Source: Begonia masoniana (lineage: Eukaryota > Streptophyta > Magnoliopsida > Cucurbitales > Begoniaceae). Taken from it: a stretch of DNA of 64,000 nucleotides. This document shows positions 53,185 to 64,000 of the stretch, piece after piece; within the stretch, counting starts at the first letter, position 1; the number at the start of each line of letters is the position of its first letter. The DNA is taken from assembly GCA_022432975.1 (NCBI GenBank), contig CM039503.1, positions 55,798,466-55,862,465 of the forward strand. The letters are read 5' to 3'. Made by a program: the position numbers and the translations under genes. The notes beneath the pieces are model-generated. The model was not told the origin of the DNA. It did not search any database and saw only the letters and a program-made list of their open reading frames with translations.

Positions 53185-53192
53185 AATTTATA
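53185..53192 (-). promoter_or_regulatory. TATA box of the B-box microprotein gene
   Basis: Minus strand reads ACTATAAATTCC, 45 bp upstream of the start codon, implying a short leader. Confidence 0.6.
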
Positions 53193-53269
53193 GTATTTTG
53201 CAGGGAGAAACAAAAATACCTTTATTATCCTTAAAGTTTCAAGTTAATTACATTTGTACCGCTACGTGA

Positions 53270-56200
53270 CGAAATGGAACTATGAAGACCAGATCACGCA
53301 CCGAAATGATGACGTGGCTCACTGCAAAACAGGGTATTCTAAAAGGGTAAATCCGTAAATGAACATGATAAGGCAAAAAGATGATTAATCTATAACCATA
53401 GATTATATAGTTTAGTAAGGAGAATTAAAGGAGTGGTTACCAAGTCAATTCTTTTATATCAAATAAGAAAGACAACCATATGGTCTAGAATTAAAGACCT
53501 TTTCTCGCGGGGCCCGTTATTTTTCTACGTTACGTTAGTTTAATACGACAACGATCTGATTCTCGATTTGAGAAATCGAATCACAAAATCGTCCATTATT
53601 CAGTGTTCTTCACTCGACATCAACATGTAAAGCAAGTCGATAAATATATAGCGGATTTACTTAAGGTTAAATTAAGAGAGTTTAGACTTGTAATTTAGTC
53701 GAAACATCGATTAAAAGACCCAAAAACTTAATGTCCATTCGTTCGAAGGGGACCCCACAGATTCTAATAAGGTAGGTGTAAATGCATGAATGGAAGCTAT
53801 GTCCTTGTCCACATATTGCTTTTAGCCAAGCTATGTTAGTCCACATGTATGGTTGTGACTTAGAAAAGAATAGGGAGAAAGTTTCTTCTTCCATTCGTTC
53901 GTAGTCGTTTCTTTTTTATTTTCTTTTCATCAACATATAGTCGGTTGCCATTTGTCATGTACTATTCTTGGTCTTGTTCATATCGTTTTAATTTTTTTTG
54001 AAGGAAATAAACGAGAGATATTATAAACTAATGGACCATATGGAGCTCATGTAGTTTGAAGACGTTGATGATATGACTTTGAGACTTTGAGTCACTTCTA
54101 GGAAGGTAGATATGTTAGACAAATGTTTCCCACAACGAAAATTCTCGTGGGTCTGTATCAATTATCATGGTTGCTTATTTATACGACGTTAAGTGTATAA
54201 GTAAAGTTTGAATTATATAATGTTGGGTCAGTTCAGTTGAAGTCGTTGAGCGTCGTAGTTATTATTCGTGACTAACTTATGAAATTAGTTAATGGAAAAT
54301 ATTATGATTTAGTTATATATGCTCGTCACTTGATCAATTATTTAAGATTGAGTGAATGAAATTCGTATTGGTTGAACTTGTCCAATGGAAATCCGACACA
54401 TACGGATGAAAAAGGCAAGACAAGTGGTTCATAATTTTGGATAAGGTGATTGAAATGTCCCAATTAGATTGATAATCACGTGTACTTAATTAGCTTAATT
54501 TTGAGTGAAGTGTTGTTTCAAAGTTGGGAACATGCACATGGTAAGTTGATACTCATTAGGAAAGTAGTACATCTTACACCAAAAAAGCTTAATAATGATG
54601 GAGAGTTGGGCGAAATGAACATAAACTACTTGTCTAGAAATCTCTTCCAAATTACTAGTATTGCTAACGAAATCCAGTGTATCAACCTCCGACAACAGAT
54701 GAATGCTAATTATTTCGGTTCTTTCATTCTCTTCCATTATTTTAAAGGTGTTACAAATACAATAATTTTTTAAATCAACTGTCATCTTCGCGAATTTATT
54801 ATAAAGTCGTACATATACACCTTATTATTTAGACCTACATTTTGGATCATGTTTTTATTATTACTACCACATTCGTAATTCATTTTTGCCTAGTGAATTT
54901 ATTTGTTCTATTTGTGATCTTTTTGCTAATAGGTTTGCACGTGAATCTCAATTTTAATTTTATAATTTTTTGTTTTGTCAATTATTATTTTGGTAAATCA
55001 TCTCGTAATTTTACTTTTTTTTTTAAATTCATTTTTTATTTTTTAATTATTAAGTTTACTTTATAATTTTAAACTTTGAGTTTTAATACTATTTTATTGT
55101 TTTAATAATTAAGACAAATTATAAATAATTCACGTAAAACATTGACTACATTAATTAATGATCTTCGAGTAAAACTTAAAAGTGTAGGATTAACAATTAA
55201 ACCTAGCATTAATCTTAATAAATATCAATACTTGTATATAGAAATATCTCAAAAATACGAGAAAAGATATGAGACGTCCAAAATCAACTCTCTAAATCCA
55301 TCATCTATAGTTGCGGAACCACTCATTGATATATTATTTTCATTTCAGATATTATTACGTGTCACTTACGTAATAGATTTAACGAATTTCTTAGCACTAG
55401 AATTTACTTTGCCACCAATTAAAAAATAATAATAATCTTTAATTGTCTACGCTCTCTCGTGTAATTGAATTACCTTTTAACCCTTGGATGTCTCTATTAT
55501 CTCTTTGACAATTAAAGTGCATCATGGAATTTTCAACAATGGAGGATCGTCTTGTAGTGTCACGTTAATGTTTTAGCCTAACTTCAAACAGTGACCTACG
55601 TTGACTTTGACTCTCACTATATATCATTTGATACCATTAATTTATCTAGATCATTACTTATAACTCTATCAATGAATAAATGTCGTATAGATTTGAATAT
55701 ACATGTACATTATTGACACATAATATGTGGTCTACGGCTTTATTGAACTTCCATCAATGATGTGAAGTTATTGGATTCCACGTAATAGCATAAATTCTAG
55801 ATGGAATTGTTGTGGAGTTTGTTCAAACTCCACTTTCGTGCCTTGCTCAAAACTAGATAAACTCGAAGAACAAAAACTACACTTGTAGTTTTGTTCGATA
55901 ATTTAGGATCGATCGAATTGTCTTAAGCTGCTCAATTATCGACTTTTGTTGGGTTTTAGTTATTAATTAATCTATCAAATTATGGGCTAAGATGATTTCC
56001 TAAATTATTACTTGTAATATTTTATTTAATGAACAAGTGACATGTAAAACAATCACTAATTGGTGAACCATTACAATGAGTGGGTAAAGTCAAGGTTAAG
56101 TCAACTTCTTTGAATAAGATGAAATATAATACTATATTTACTTTAATGATTCTCTTTTGTGGTGCATCACTAAATAAATCCACAAATATTAAATGAATAA

Positions 56201-56860
56201 GGAAAAATTTAAAAGTTTAACTAGAAAAAAATAAACATATTATTTACCGACCTATATCGTTAATCGACATCTTGTAAAACCCTTGAAAAGAAAATTACGA
56301 TCCAATTTATTTTTACTTGTTCTTCGATTTTGTTATATTTACGAGTGTTTACTCGTTTGGTGATTTTATTTAGTATTTAAGTGAATTTTTTATGATTAAA
56401 ATATTGAAATAATGTGTAATATTTGCTTAATAATTACTATTTTTAAGCAACGATAGTATTTCATTAAACAATGATGGAATTAATTAATATAATAAATTAC
56501 CTGTTTATAATTGGTTACATTAACTACATCAATGATTATTTGACCCGTTAATTAATTTTTTAAAATAGTTGAATAATAGAGTAAATTAAATAATTATATT
56601 AATAAAGAAATTATAAACTAAATAATTACTAAAGTTGAGAATGTTCTAATTTATTTCCGTAATTAATTACCATTTTGTCACGATCTCTAATTGCATCATT
56701 ACAAAAATAAAAAAATCATGGATAATTACATTTTTTTTGCTTGTTAATTTAATTTAAAAATAAAAAGTAATAAACATGATTAAAAATAATAGAAAATTGA
56801 AGAAGGTTTATTATTCAATATGAACACTAAAAAGTCAGCATTTTCGACTTTCTAGACTTT
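53270..56860. other. Long AT-rich intergenic region
   Basis: About 3.6 kb without a recognisable gene on either strand. The overlapping frames near 54480-54785 and 55142-55429 have no domain signature and are probably chance. No termini or long repeats were noticed. Confidence 0.4.
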
Positions 56861-56869
56861 GAAGTTTGC

Positions 56870-56877
56870 TATATAAA
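56870..56877 (+). promoter_or_regulatory. TATA box of the DUF26 gene
   Basis: TATATAAA, 47 bp upstream of the presumed start at 56924. An out-of-frame ATG at 56887 lies between them. Confidence 0.6.
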
Positions 56878-56923
56878 CAATCAATAATGAAGCAAAATTT
56901 ACCATCTTCATCATCCATGCACC

Positions 56924-57649
56924 ATGTTCTTCTCCAAATTGATCGCTTTCCCACTCTTTTTCTTCATCATCCCTCTCATTTCTGCAGACAACCCACTCTT
57001 CCACTTCTGTTCCACCCAAGAAAACTACACTGCCAACAGCCCTTACCCCTCTAACTTGAACTCATTATTCACTCTCTTGACCTACAAAGCTCCCCCACCG
57101 GCTTCGCAGTCGGCTCAGTCGGGGAAGGCCCGAACCAAGTAAACGGGTTGGCTCTGTGCCGAGGCGACGTCTCCCCTGCAAACTGTAAAACATGCGTTAT
57201 CGACGCAGCCAAAGAGATTCAAGAACGCTGCCCTTGCAAAAAAGGGTCGATAATATGGTACGATTACTGCCTCTTGAAGTACTCAAACTCAAACTTTTTT
57301 GGCCAGATTGATAACAGCAACAAGTTCTATATGTACAACGTTCAAGAAACAGACCAAGCTGAGAAATTTAATGGTCAAGTTAGGAGGTTGTTGGGCAGGG
57401 TTAGCAGAGAAAGTTAGTGGGTCGGAGAAGTTGTATGAGACCGGCGAATTAGAGTTGGAAGAGTCGAGGAAATTGTATGGTTTGGTTCAGTGTACAAGAG
57501 ACCTGTCTAGGTCTGATTGCAGAAAGTGTATCGATGGCGCTATAACTGAACTTCCATTTTGCTGCAATGCAAAGATTGGTGGGCGCGTTGTGGGTGGAAG
57601 CTGTAACTTTAGATATGAGCTCTATCCTATTGTTGATTCCCAAGCATAA
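56924..57649 (+). pseudogene. Cysteine-rich repeat secretory protein (double DUF26/Gnk2), two frameshifts
   Basis: Secreted apoplastic type with two Gnk2 domains and no kinase. The signal peptide MFFSKLIAFPLFFFIIPLIS is clear. Gnk2 domain 1 has CRGDVSPANCKTC (C-x8-C-x2-C) and domain 2 has CTRDLSRSDCRKC with the same spacing. The frame breaks at about 57092-57097 (run of C, one base short) and again at about 57395 (one extra base); between them the reading is in a second frame, and after the second it returns to a frame ending IVDSQA at 57649. Conserved residues are otherwise well kept, so decay is recent or these are sequence errors. Single exon. Confidence 0.85.
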
Positions 57650-57829
57650 GTCTTTCAAGAGCCAAATATGCTTTTTCCTACCTTGCTAAATAAAGGGACT
57701 ATTCCACTATTTTTATGAATTTTTTATTTATCATAGTAATTAACAAAAAAAAAAAAAAAACTTTAAACTATAAGATCATTAACAAATTCGCCATTCGAGA
57801 GCAAATTTTTGCTTTCTTATTTTGTGAGT

Positions 57830-58075
57830 ACAGCGGGGGTCTGCCCTTGAATAGCAGACTCCTGCTCTTTTGTGGTTTCTTTTTAGATCTGATTCGCGAG
57901 AGCCCACTATTTGATGGCAAGATCTCGCTTCATAGGACAAAAATGAGCAATTCCCGTTGTTCGAAGGTGAGATCCTGTTCCAGAGGACAAAATGAGCAGG
58001 AGTCCGCTTTTAAAGGACAGGATACCGCCGTATTACACTAATTAACAGAGCAAGAGCCCGCTCTTCAAGAAAAAT
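57830..58075. repeat. Degenerate short repeats
   Basis: Several imperfect repeats around AGAGCCCGCT-like and AGGACAAAATGAGCA strings. No gene; origin unknown. Confidence 0.35.
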
Positions 58076-58267
58076 AAACGACAATGATTGTTTTATTAAC
58101 GGAGTATAACTTAATAGCGTGTTTGTCAATCACCCTATAATTTAAGGGTTTTTTTTTTTTGTTAATTACCCTATTTATTAGTTGATTAATATCATAGACT
58201 TTAATTGAAAACACAATTCTTTCATGTAAAACAAACTACTTAGGATCATGCATAAAACTCGTATTTT

Positions 58268-58353
58268 GTTAAGAGATCTTAGAATTATAGAATAATCACT
58301 AGTTCTTAATGTTAAGAGATCTTAGAATTATAGAATAATCACTAGTTCTTAAC
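58268..58353. repeat. 43-bp tandem duplication
   Basis: Two near-identical units starting GTTAAGAGATCTTAG at 58268 and 58311, in intergenic DNA. Confidence 0.92.
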
Positions 58354-59393
58354 AAGATCTAGACAACATACTTTGATTTCGTAAGTGTTTATCGTCGCAG
58401 GTCTAGTAAGACTGAGCGATTAACTAATTGTAGGATCTTGATTATTTTTCTTGATTATGGTAACGTAATCCATTGATGTCAAAGAAATTGTCTTTAGGGC
58501 ACATAGAAGGCCATAATCCATTAGAAAACTATAATTGCACTCGATCATCAAAAACTCATTTAACTTATATTTATATTCTCTTGGTTAAGTAAAAAGAACA
58601 AAGTCCCTTGATTTATTAGAGTTAGTAAGTCAACTTATTAGTCATGTGGGCCATAATAAAATATTATTTTTGAAGTAATAGAATGTAATAAATATCACGC
58701 TTATAAATTATAAATAATTAAAATAATATATTACTTTCATCATCAATGTAAAATTTACGACAAGAAAATTTTCATTTAATTTACTTTTAATCAATAAGAG
58801 TGATTTGTCTCATTAAATTAATTTAACCCTTGTTTAGAAACCACTGTCTTGAACGTAGTAGTTTAACATGAAGTTATAAAATTTCTGAAATTGTTACATA
58901 ACGGTAAAAGAAATGAAGTAAATTAAATTTACCTATTAGATAATATTGCAGATAAATAGCTGCATAATATGTCATTGCGACAACACTGGATGCGTAGCGA
59001 TAGAACATTGGACCATTTTTTGGGGATACCGGAATATGTGCGCTGCAATGCTATTAGGTTGTGGCGTGAGTCAAAATAGAATTCATGTTATCGATTTATA
59101 ACAAGTGTAATATTATCCGTTTTGGAAATAAGCGGAAAACAACTTTATCATGGACTTTTAATCTAAATATCCTTATATTAATTGAACATAATAAGCCTGA
59201 CAAGTCTGTTTATCTCAATTACATTATTTAAGGTATATATAGTTGTCATCGTTTTCATAATTGTTATTACTAAGGTAAAAAATATTTTAACCCCTAAATT
59301 ATAATTTTTTTTTAAAAAAAATCATTAAACTAACAATTTTAATAAATTCAACGTTGAACTATCATAAACCTAACAATTTAACATTTCGCGACT
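58354..59393. other. AT-rich intergenic region
   Basis: No recognisable gene, repeat or motif. Confidence 0.35.
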
Positions 59394-60290
59394 AAGGGTG
59401 GGCAGAACCGGCCCAGAACCTTGGAACCAGACCGGACCGAATGGGCCAGACAATTCTGCCCGGTTTCCGTCGGTTCTGCCCTTTGCTCAATCTAAAACCG
59501 ATTTCGCTTAAAAAACTACCTCGGTTCCCGATCCGATCCATGGTGCGGATTCTGAAAACCCGAAGTACCGTGGAGAATTGGCCCCTGCACTTGTTTTAGC
59601 CTTCAGAAACCAAATATCATTTTAGTCTTTCACTCGTTCCAGCAGCCTCTCCAGTCTCCTATGCCCTAACCCTTGCCCTTTCGCACTTCACCGTCTCTTT
59701 CAGGTAAAGTTTTCAGATTGTTCGCAGTTCGCAATCCTCCTTCAGTTCGCAGTTCGCAAGGTCAAGTTTCGCAGTTCGCAGTTTGCAGTCCTCCTTCAGT
59801 TCGCAATTTGCTCTTCGCAATTTGCTCTTGCCCAGATGTGAGGCATATACGTTATTACTTTGCAGCAATATTGACTCTTTATGTGCCCTTCGCTGGACAG
59901 AGACTCTGTCTCTGCCAAGCATGAGTGCCTCCCTTCGCACGACACACAACCCACAAAAAAAGACTATGTCTGTGCCCTTCACTCGGCAGAGACTCTGTCT
60001 CTGGCCAGCAGCCAGCGCCCCCCTTCGCACATAGAGGCCCTCTATTGTACGAGATCTGAAAATACTGAGTGTGTTCTGAATATACTTGATTAATTTTATA
60101 TATTAAAAAACAATGATTTTCAAGGAGAGAAAAACAGTTTTTTTTTTTTTTAAATTTTGGTATTTTGTTGTTGTATGTTAAAAAAAAAAAGCAGTATATT
60201 CAGTATTGTATTTTAAAAAAAAATTAAAAAGTTAGGAGTAATCGGTATTGAACTGAAACCGGACCGAAATTCCAATGCCAAACGTATGCA
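59394..60290. mobile_element. Truncated hAT-type element related to the one at 50.7 kb
   Basis: The left end AAGGGTGGGCAGAACCGG matches the terminal inverted repeat of the element at 50697, and CCGG-containing subterminal motifs follow. The right part has GAAACCGGACCGAAATTCC at about 60258 but no inverted terminus, so the 3' end is lost. The interior holds repeated TTCGCAGTTCGCA and CAGAGACTCTGTCTCTG motifs. Confidence 0.6.
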
Positions 60291-61002
60291 GTAGAAATAA
60301 TTTTTGGAATACGCATGATTGATTATCGTCGTAGCCCACCAAGTAAGTGTCTAGGAACAATGAGCTATTCAAATTTGATCTACGTATTTCTACTGCATAC
60401 AACCGTAGTAGCTTGTATTGTTCGTCGCCTAGGCTTTCATTAAATTTTCGAGTTTCGCTTCTTGCTTTTCTGGCAAGACTGAGTGTAATGTTGACATTCA
60501 AATTATTCCTCACTGTCTCGATAATGAAAGAAATTTTTCACGTATGTTGACTTTTGAACCTATCTAAATAATGATTTGTCACTCATTTTGTTGTAGTGTG
60601 TCGATTCTCAATTTTTCTTGAACAGCTGTGAGAATCGATCAAATTCTTTATTTGAAACGTAAGCTCGTTTTGCATCTTTGAACCATGCAGTCGCCACTCA
60701 CAACCGTCTTCACACACGGTCGTCAGTCGCCGAGAGTCACTTTTGGTGAATTTGATCTCATAACCATTTGTCAAGGCATATTCAACTATTTCTTCTCTAA
60801 TTTTCTTTAAAGAATTATATTTTTTACCCAAATAAAATCTCATTAAGATTTCTTCCCTTACTGGTATGTTTTTCACTTCATCATCCTCCGAGCAGACCGG
60901 TGTTCGAAGCTCATCGTTTAAAGTTTTGGAAGTCGAATGCACCTCTATTTCTTCATTACTTTTTAAGTGATCGAATGCTCGAAGATCACCATATGTAGGC
61001 AT
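60290..61002 (-). pseudogene. MuDR-type transposase N-terminal fragment
   Basis: The frame from 61002 (139 residues) contains EILMRFYLGKKYNSLKKIRE, YALTNGYEIKFTKSDSRRLT and VCEDGCEWRLHGSKM, the pattern of the plant MuDR N-terminal domain. The reading then breaks near 60583. A further piece at 60513-60290 (LRLYAVEIRRSNLNSSLFL) matches the next part of such transposases. The catalytic DDE and SWIM zinc-finger regions are absent because the copy ends against the hAT remnant. Confidence 0.75.
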
Positions 61003-61180
61003 AGAGTACGAATACCAATCATATTGGCATCACAAGTTGTTGTCTAGTCTAAATCAACCGATCTACTTGAATCAGAATCCATCAACGTCGCTAATACAGA
61101 GAAAATTCACCGAATCAGGAAAATAGTCGAGAGGTTTTAGAGTTTTCGATAGTTGCACGTGAGAATGGAAGGCTGTCTCC

Positions 61181-61188
61181 TTATATAA
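61181..61188 (-). promoter_or_regulatory. TATA-like box upstream of the MuDR fragment
   Basis: Minus strand AATTATATAAGGAG about 180 bp upstream of the ATG at 61002, next to a CACGTG-like G-box core (GCACGTGAG) at 61155-61164. Confidence 0.45.
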
Positions 61189-61194
61189 TTTTGG

Positions 61195-61490
61195 AGATCG
61201 GTCCCCCGTTCTCTAGTCTAATAATTGAGAACGGCCCTCCATTCCAGTTCCGCGTGTGGTGCACGTGGAATGGGGGCCTCCACCCCCCACAACGACCCCC
61301 TAACAGAATGGGGAGCCGTTGTTTTTAAATCGTCCCTTTGTTCCACAGTGGAACGGAACCCCACCCCCCACATGCCCGCCCGTCCCCTCCCCTCCCGTCC
61401 TGGACAGAACGGAGGGTCGTTCGTTTTAGATCGGCCCCCGGTTCTAGGCAAAAAATGCAGAACGGGAAGTGATCGAGGGGCCGCAATAGG
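61195..61490. other. GC-rich island
   Basis: About 300 bp of unusually GC-rich DNA with CCCC-rich strings and repeated GAACGG and GAGGGTCG motifs in an otherwise AT-rich neighbourhood. It lies upstream of the MuDR fragment and may be its promoter or terminal region. No RNA gene recognised. Confidence 0.5.
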
Positions 61491-61588
61491 TTAAATTGTT
61501 AGGTTTATGATAGTTAAAGGTTGACTTTGTTAGGGTTGTTAGTTTAAGAGTGTTATAAAAACAAAACCATAGTTTAGGGGTTAAAATA

Positions 61589-61589
<1 letters not shown>

Positions 61590-61622
<33 letters not shown>
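61590..61622. repeat. (TTA)n microsatellite
   Basis: About eleven ATT units. Confidence 0.9.
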
Positions 61623-61625
<3 letters not shown>

Positions 61626-62063
61626 TCTCTTTGATAAACTTGAATAATGAATTAATGTCAACTTAATTGCAACTAGCTCTCTAAATATTCTTATTAATCT
61701 GGAAACAGTCGTCACCCTCTCCGATCCACTCAACAGCTATTTCCATCTGCAGAAGATTCCGCCATTGCAGTCAAGGAATGAGCTCCAAACACAGTCATCT
61801 CCCTCGCCCACCATTGTTTTATCTCCTCAAACTCCGACACTGAGCTCCAGTATCACCCTTCCTATTTCAGATTATAACTGAACTTTACATATCGATGATT
61901 ACTCCTACTTTAATAAAAATTACTCTCGATAATAATCCATACAAAGAATGATGAACATCAAGATTTCCTTGGTTATACTGGATTCAAATGCACAGATATT
62001 ACAAAATAAGCTTGGAAAAAGACATAGAACAAGAGAATCATCTGTTTTCGAGAATCGCCATTT

Positions 62064-63057
62064 TTAAGCGACTGGTGGACGAAGAAGATGATCCTGAGAT
62101 GTATCGACGATTGAAGATGGCATGAACTGCCACATGGCAATTCTGGGATAACCCACCATAGGCGTCAACTTCTTACCATTACTCCCCGCCATTGCAGACG
62201 CAGGACTGAAGCTTGGTTGTGCTTTCATGGCTTTTATTTGCTTCTCCATATTCTCTTTATCGGCTTTTAGTTTCTGTTTCTCCTCACGCAGTTCGCTTTT
62301 CTCATCCTACGCAACAAAAAAAAAAGGTCAAACGCTACTGAGTTATCAGTGAAGATATATAGGCGATTTCACCTTCAATTCTTTGATCTTTGCCTGCAAA
62401 TTCTCATTCGATTCTTTCAACTTCTGGGTCTCGCTTCTCAACTGAATCACCATTCTAATGGCGTCGTTCAAGATGAAAGCTTTATCTGTTTTTGGTGGTC
62501 TCTCAGGTTCAAGAACAGAAGCCAATTCCACGAACCTATAAATTACCACTGAATTTTCATGATTCTGAATTTTCTCAGTTTACTTTTTCAGAGCTTAATT
62601 TTCTATTCTAAGATACCTCTCATTGAGCTTATCTCTTCTCAGTTTCTCTCGACAGGCTTTGGAGCCACTTCTTAATTCACACCTCATTCTGTAAGACAAA
62701 TTAGCAAAGGGCATAAACTATATATAAGGTGTAAAATGATCTGAAAGTTTTTACCAAATACGTCTCGAGAAATTTACCTCTTTCGTCCAGCTTCCTTCTC
62801 CGATTTTCCGACGTGACAGTCCATCTCCATGCTGGAAACAAAATGCACAGCGATCAATTTATCGTGAAAGATTGATCAACCCAAGAAGTAAAATGCTTCA
62901 CAAATGAAGACCAGAGCAAGAAGATTAATACGGTAGAAAGCTTATAAACCCAGAGAAAGACCACCCACCAGAGCTCCGATGAAACGCTAATGGGTTGATA
63001 CTGGGAGTTGAATCTGTTATCTGGTGGCGCCGGAAAGTTACATCCGATGACGGCCAT
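62064..63057 (-). CDS. Group IVc bHLH transcription factor (ILR3/bHLH115-like)
   Basis: Iron-homeostasis-type regulator; group IVc bHLHs (ILR3, bHLH34, 104, 115) form dimers that activate iron-deficiency genes. Exons: 63057-62969, 62831-62778, 62688-62617, 62535-62373 and 62306-62064; 206 residues from the ATG at 63057. Basic region GSKACREKLRRDKLNERF, helix-loop-helix SVLEPERPPKTDKAFILNDA then IRMVIQLRSE, followed by a long coiled coil (KLKESNENLQAKIKELK and DEKSELREEKQKLKADKENM). The C-terminus MWQFMPSSIVDTSQDHLLRP PVA matches the conserved family end. An upstream ATG at 63121 starts MDIDSSPSSPNWLFDYG, the usual family N-terminus (NWLxDYG), but a one-base shift near 63070 gives a stop after 20 codons. 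Confidence 0.92.
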
Positions 63058-63480
63058 ATCATCGGACTATACCGTAGTCAAAGAGCCAATTGGGGGAACT
63101 TGGAGATGAATCAATATCCATTTTCAGATCTTCTGGAAAAATAAACAGTGCAAAATTCATCTGGATTTCCTCAGTTCTTAGAAGAAGAAGATGAAAAAAT
63201 GGAAGATTGGAGTTACTTGTTTAGTCTTCAGATGTGTGCATGTGTCATGGATGATGTCATGAAATTCGTACAAATAAAATAAGAAGTACGATGTCATATG
63301 TATTATTTTATGATGCCATCGATGCTGTCAAAACAATTGTCTATTGATATAAGTTTGTTCATTGTCGAGTTTATTAATCCATCTATGAACATCATCCTGG
63401 AATAGAGCATTATTTATAAACTCACAACTTTCATTTGACATTGTCACAACATATGAGCTACAAATATGTAGTTAGATTTT

Positions 63481-63516
63481 TTGTTTTTTTTTTTTTTGTT
63501 TTTTTTTTTTTTTTTT

Positions 63517-63552
<36 letters not shown>

Positions 63553-63553
63553 C
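63481..63553. repeat. T-rich homopolymer tract, first
   Basis: About 70 bp of nearly pure T with a few G. It is followed by TCAAAAATCTGTTCCATCAC, a string that recurs at 63960. Confidence 0.9.
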
Positions 63554-63656
63554 AAAAATCTGTTCCATCACATGAACTCTTTTACCTTTTATCGGACTAC
63601 ATTCAAAGATTGAAATTTAGTCATTCCAAACAAAAAGAGCAAAATCATCGTACATG

Positions 63657-63711
63657 TTTTTTTTTTTTTTTTTTGTTTTTTTTTTTTTTGTTTTTTTTTT
63701 TTTTTTTTTTT
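63657..63711. repeat. T-rich homopolymer tract, second
   Basis: About 55 bp of T with three G interruptions, similar in build to the tract at 63481. Confidence 0.9.
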
Positions 63712-63946
63712 CGAGTAAATGTAAGGAGTCTCATATCGACAAAAAAAAAGTGAAAGGTCCAGTATATAATATGAGGGGATTCTCTTAATCTTTGAGTTAG
63801 CTTTTGGAATGAATTCTACAATTCTACCCCTCTCATTCTGCAACTGGTAATCGCAAAGCGCTTCCTGTGAGTTGATGTGTCGTGATAGAGTTTTGTTAAA
63901 TTTTATTTAAACGGGTTGAAAAGCTTGTGTATTATAAAGTTAATAT

Positions 63947-64000
63947 TTTTTTTTTTTTTCAAAAATATGTTCCATCACATGAACTCTTTTACCTTTTATC
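63947..64000. repeat. Direct repeat of 63539-63592, running off the window
   Basis: A T run followed by TCAAAAATATGTTCCATCAC and GAACTCTTTTACCTTTTATC, matching the sequence after the first tract with one mismatch. Indicates a direct duplication of about 408 bp spacing. Confidence 0.88.

Noticed and set aside
54480..54785. Overlapping 97- and 96-codon frames on opposite strands
   Set aside because: No motif, low-complexity AT-rich context, no promoter or splice evidence.
55142..55429. 95-codon plus-strand frame
   Set aside because: No recognisable family and AT-driven composition.

Overview
This window is nuclear DNA from a eudicot plant. Genes are intron-rich with GT-AG introns, intergenic DNA is AT-rich, and the conserved proteins are plant-type (APO4, PEX22, U-type cyclin, CONSTANS-like, group IVc bHLH, DUF26). 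Other plant signs are Copia, MULE and hAT elements and a nuclear copy of plastid accD. Overall protein resemblance suggests a rosid, perhaps a cucurbit, but the sequence alone does not settle this.

Left part (1-24.3 kb) is a compact block of six housekeeping genes. They are a UBE2O/UBC23-type giant E2 (minus, 3' end cut by the window edge), TRAPPC2L (plus), APO4 (plus), PEX22 (minus), a U/P-type cyclin (minus) and an EXS-domain membrane protein (minus). All but the E2 have intact exon chains. The E2 carries a perfect 507-bp (GAT)169 tract, read as 169 consecutive Asp codons, followed by an 11-bp segment that breaks the frame.

Middle part (24.3-49 kb) is a rearranged accessory region. A unit made of a cystatin-fold gene, its promoter and a CONSTANS-like (COL) gene has been duplicated and partly destroyed. 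COL fragment A lies at about 25.4-28.5 kb and is split by a probable 2.0-kb solo LTR. A better-preserved cystatin-like gene is at 34.5-36 kb, and a truncated cystatin-like copy is followed by the fuller COL gene at 44.4-48.9 kb. Between them lie a papain-like protease pseudogene whose intron holds two MULE-type elements side by side, each with a perfect 9-bp target duplication. One of these is a Pack-MULE carrying fragments of a PUB-type U-box gene. There are also LTR remnants and a decayed plastid accD copy that was cut by a young Copia element retaining only gag and protease (TR-GAG type).

Right part (49-64 kb) holds a probable LTR remnant, a 1.5-kb non-autonomous hAT element with target duplication and a BBX30/31-type single-B-box microprotein gene about 4 kb from the COL gene. 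It also has a DUF26 secretory-protein pseudogene with two frameshifts, a truncated hAT relative abutting a MuDR transposase N-terminal fragment, and a group IVc (ILR3-like) bHLH gene with an N-terminal frameshift. Long T-rich tracts lie at the right edge.

The left genes have unrelated basic functions and are not an operon. The most notable points are the triplet expansion, the Pack-MULE, the TR-GAG insertion into the accD copy, and the COL and microprotein pair.
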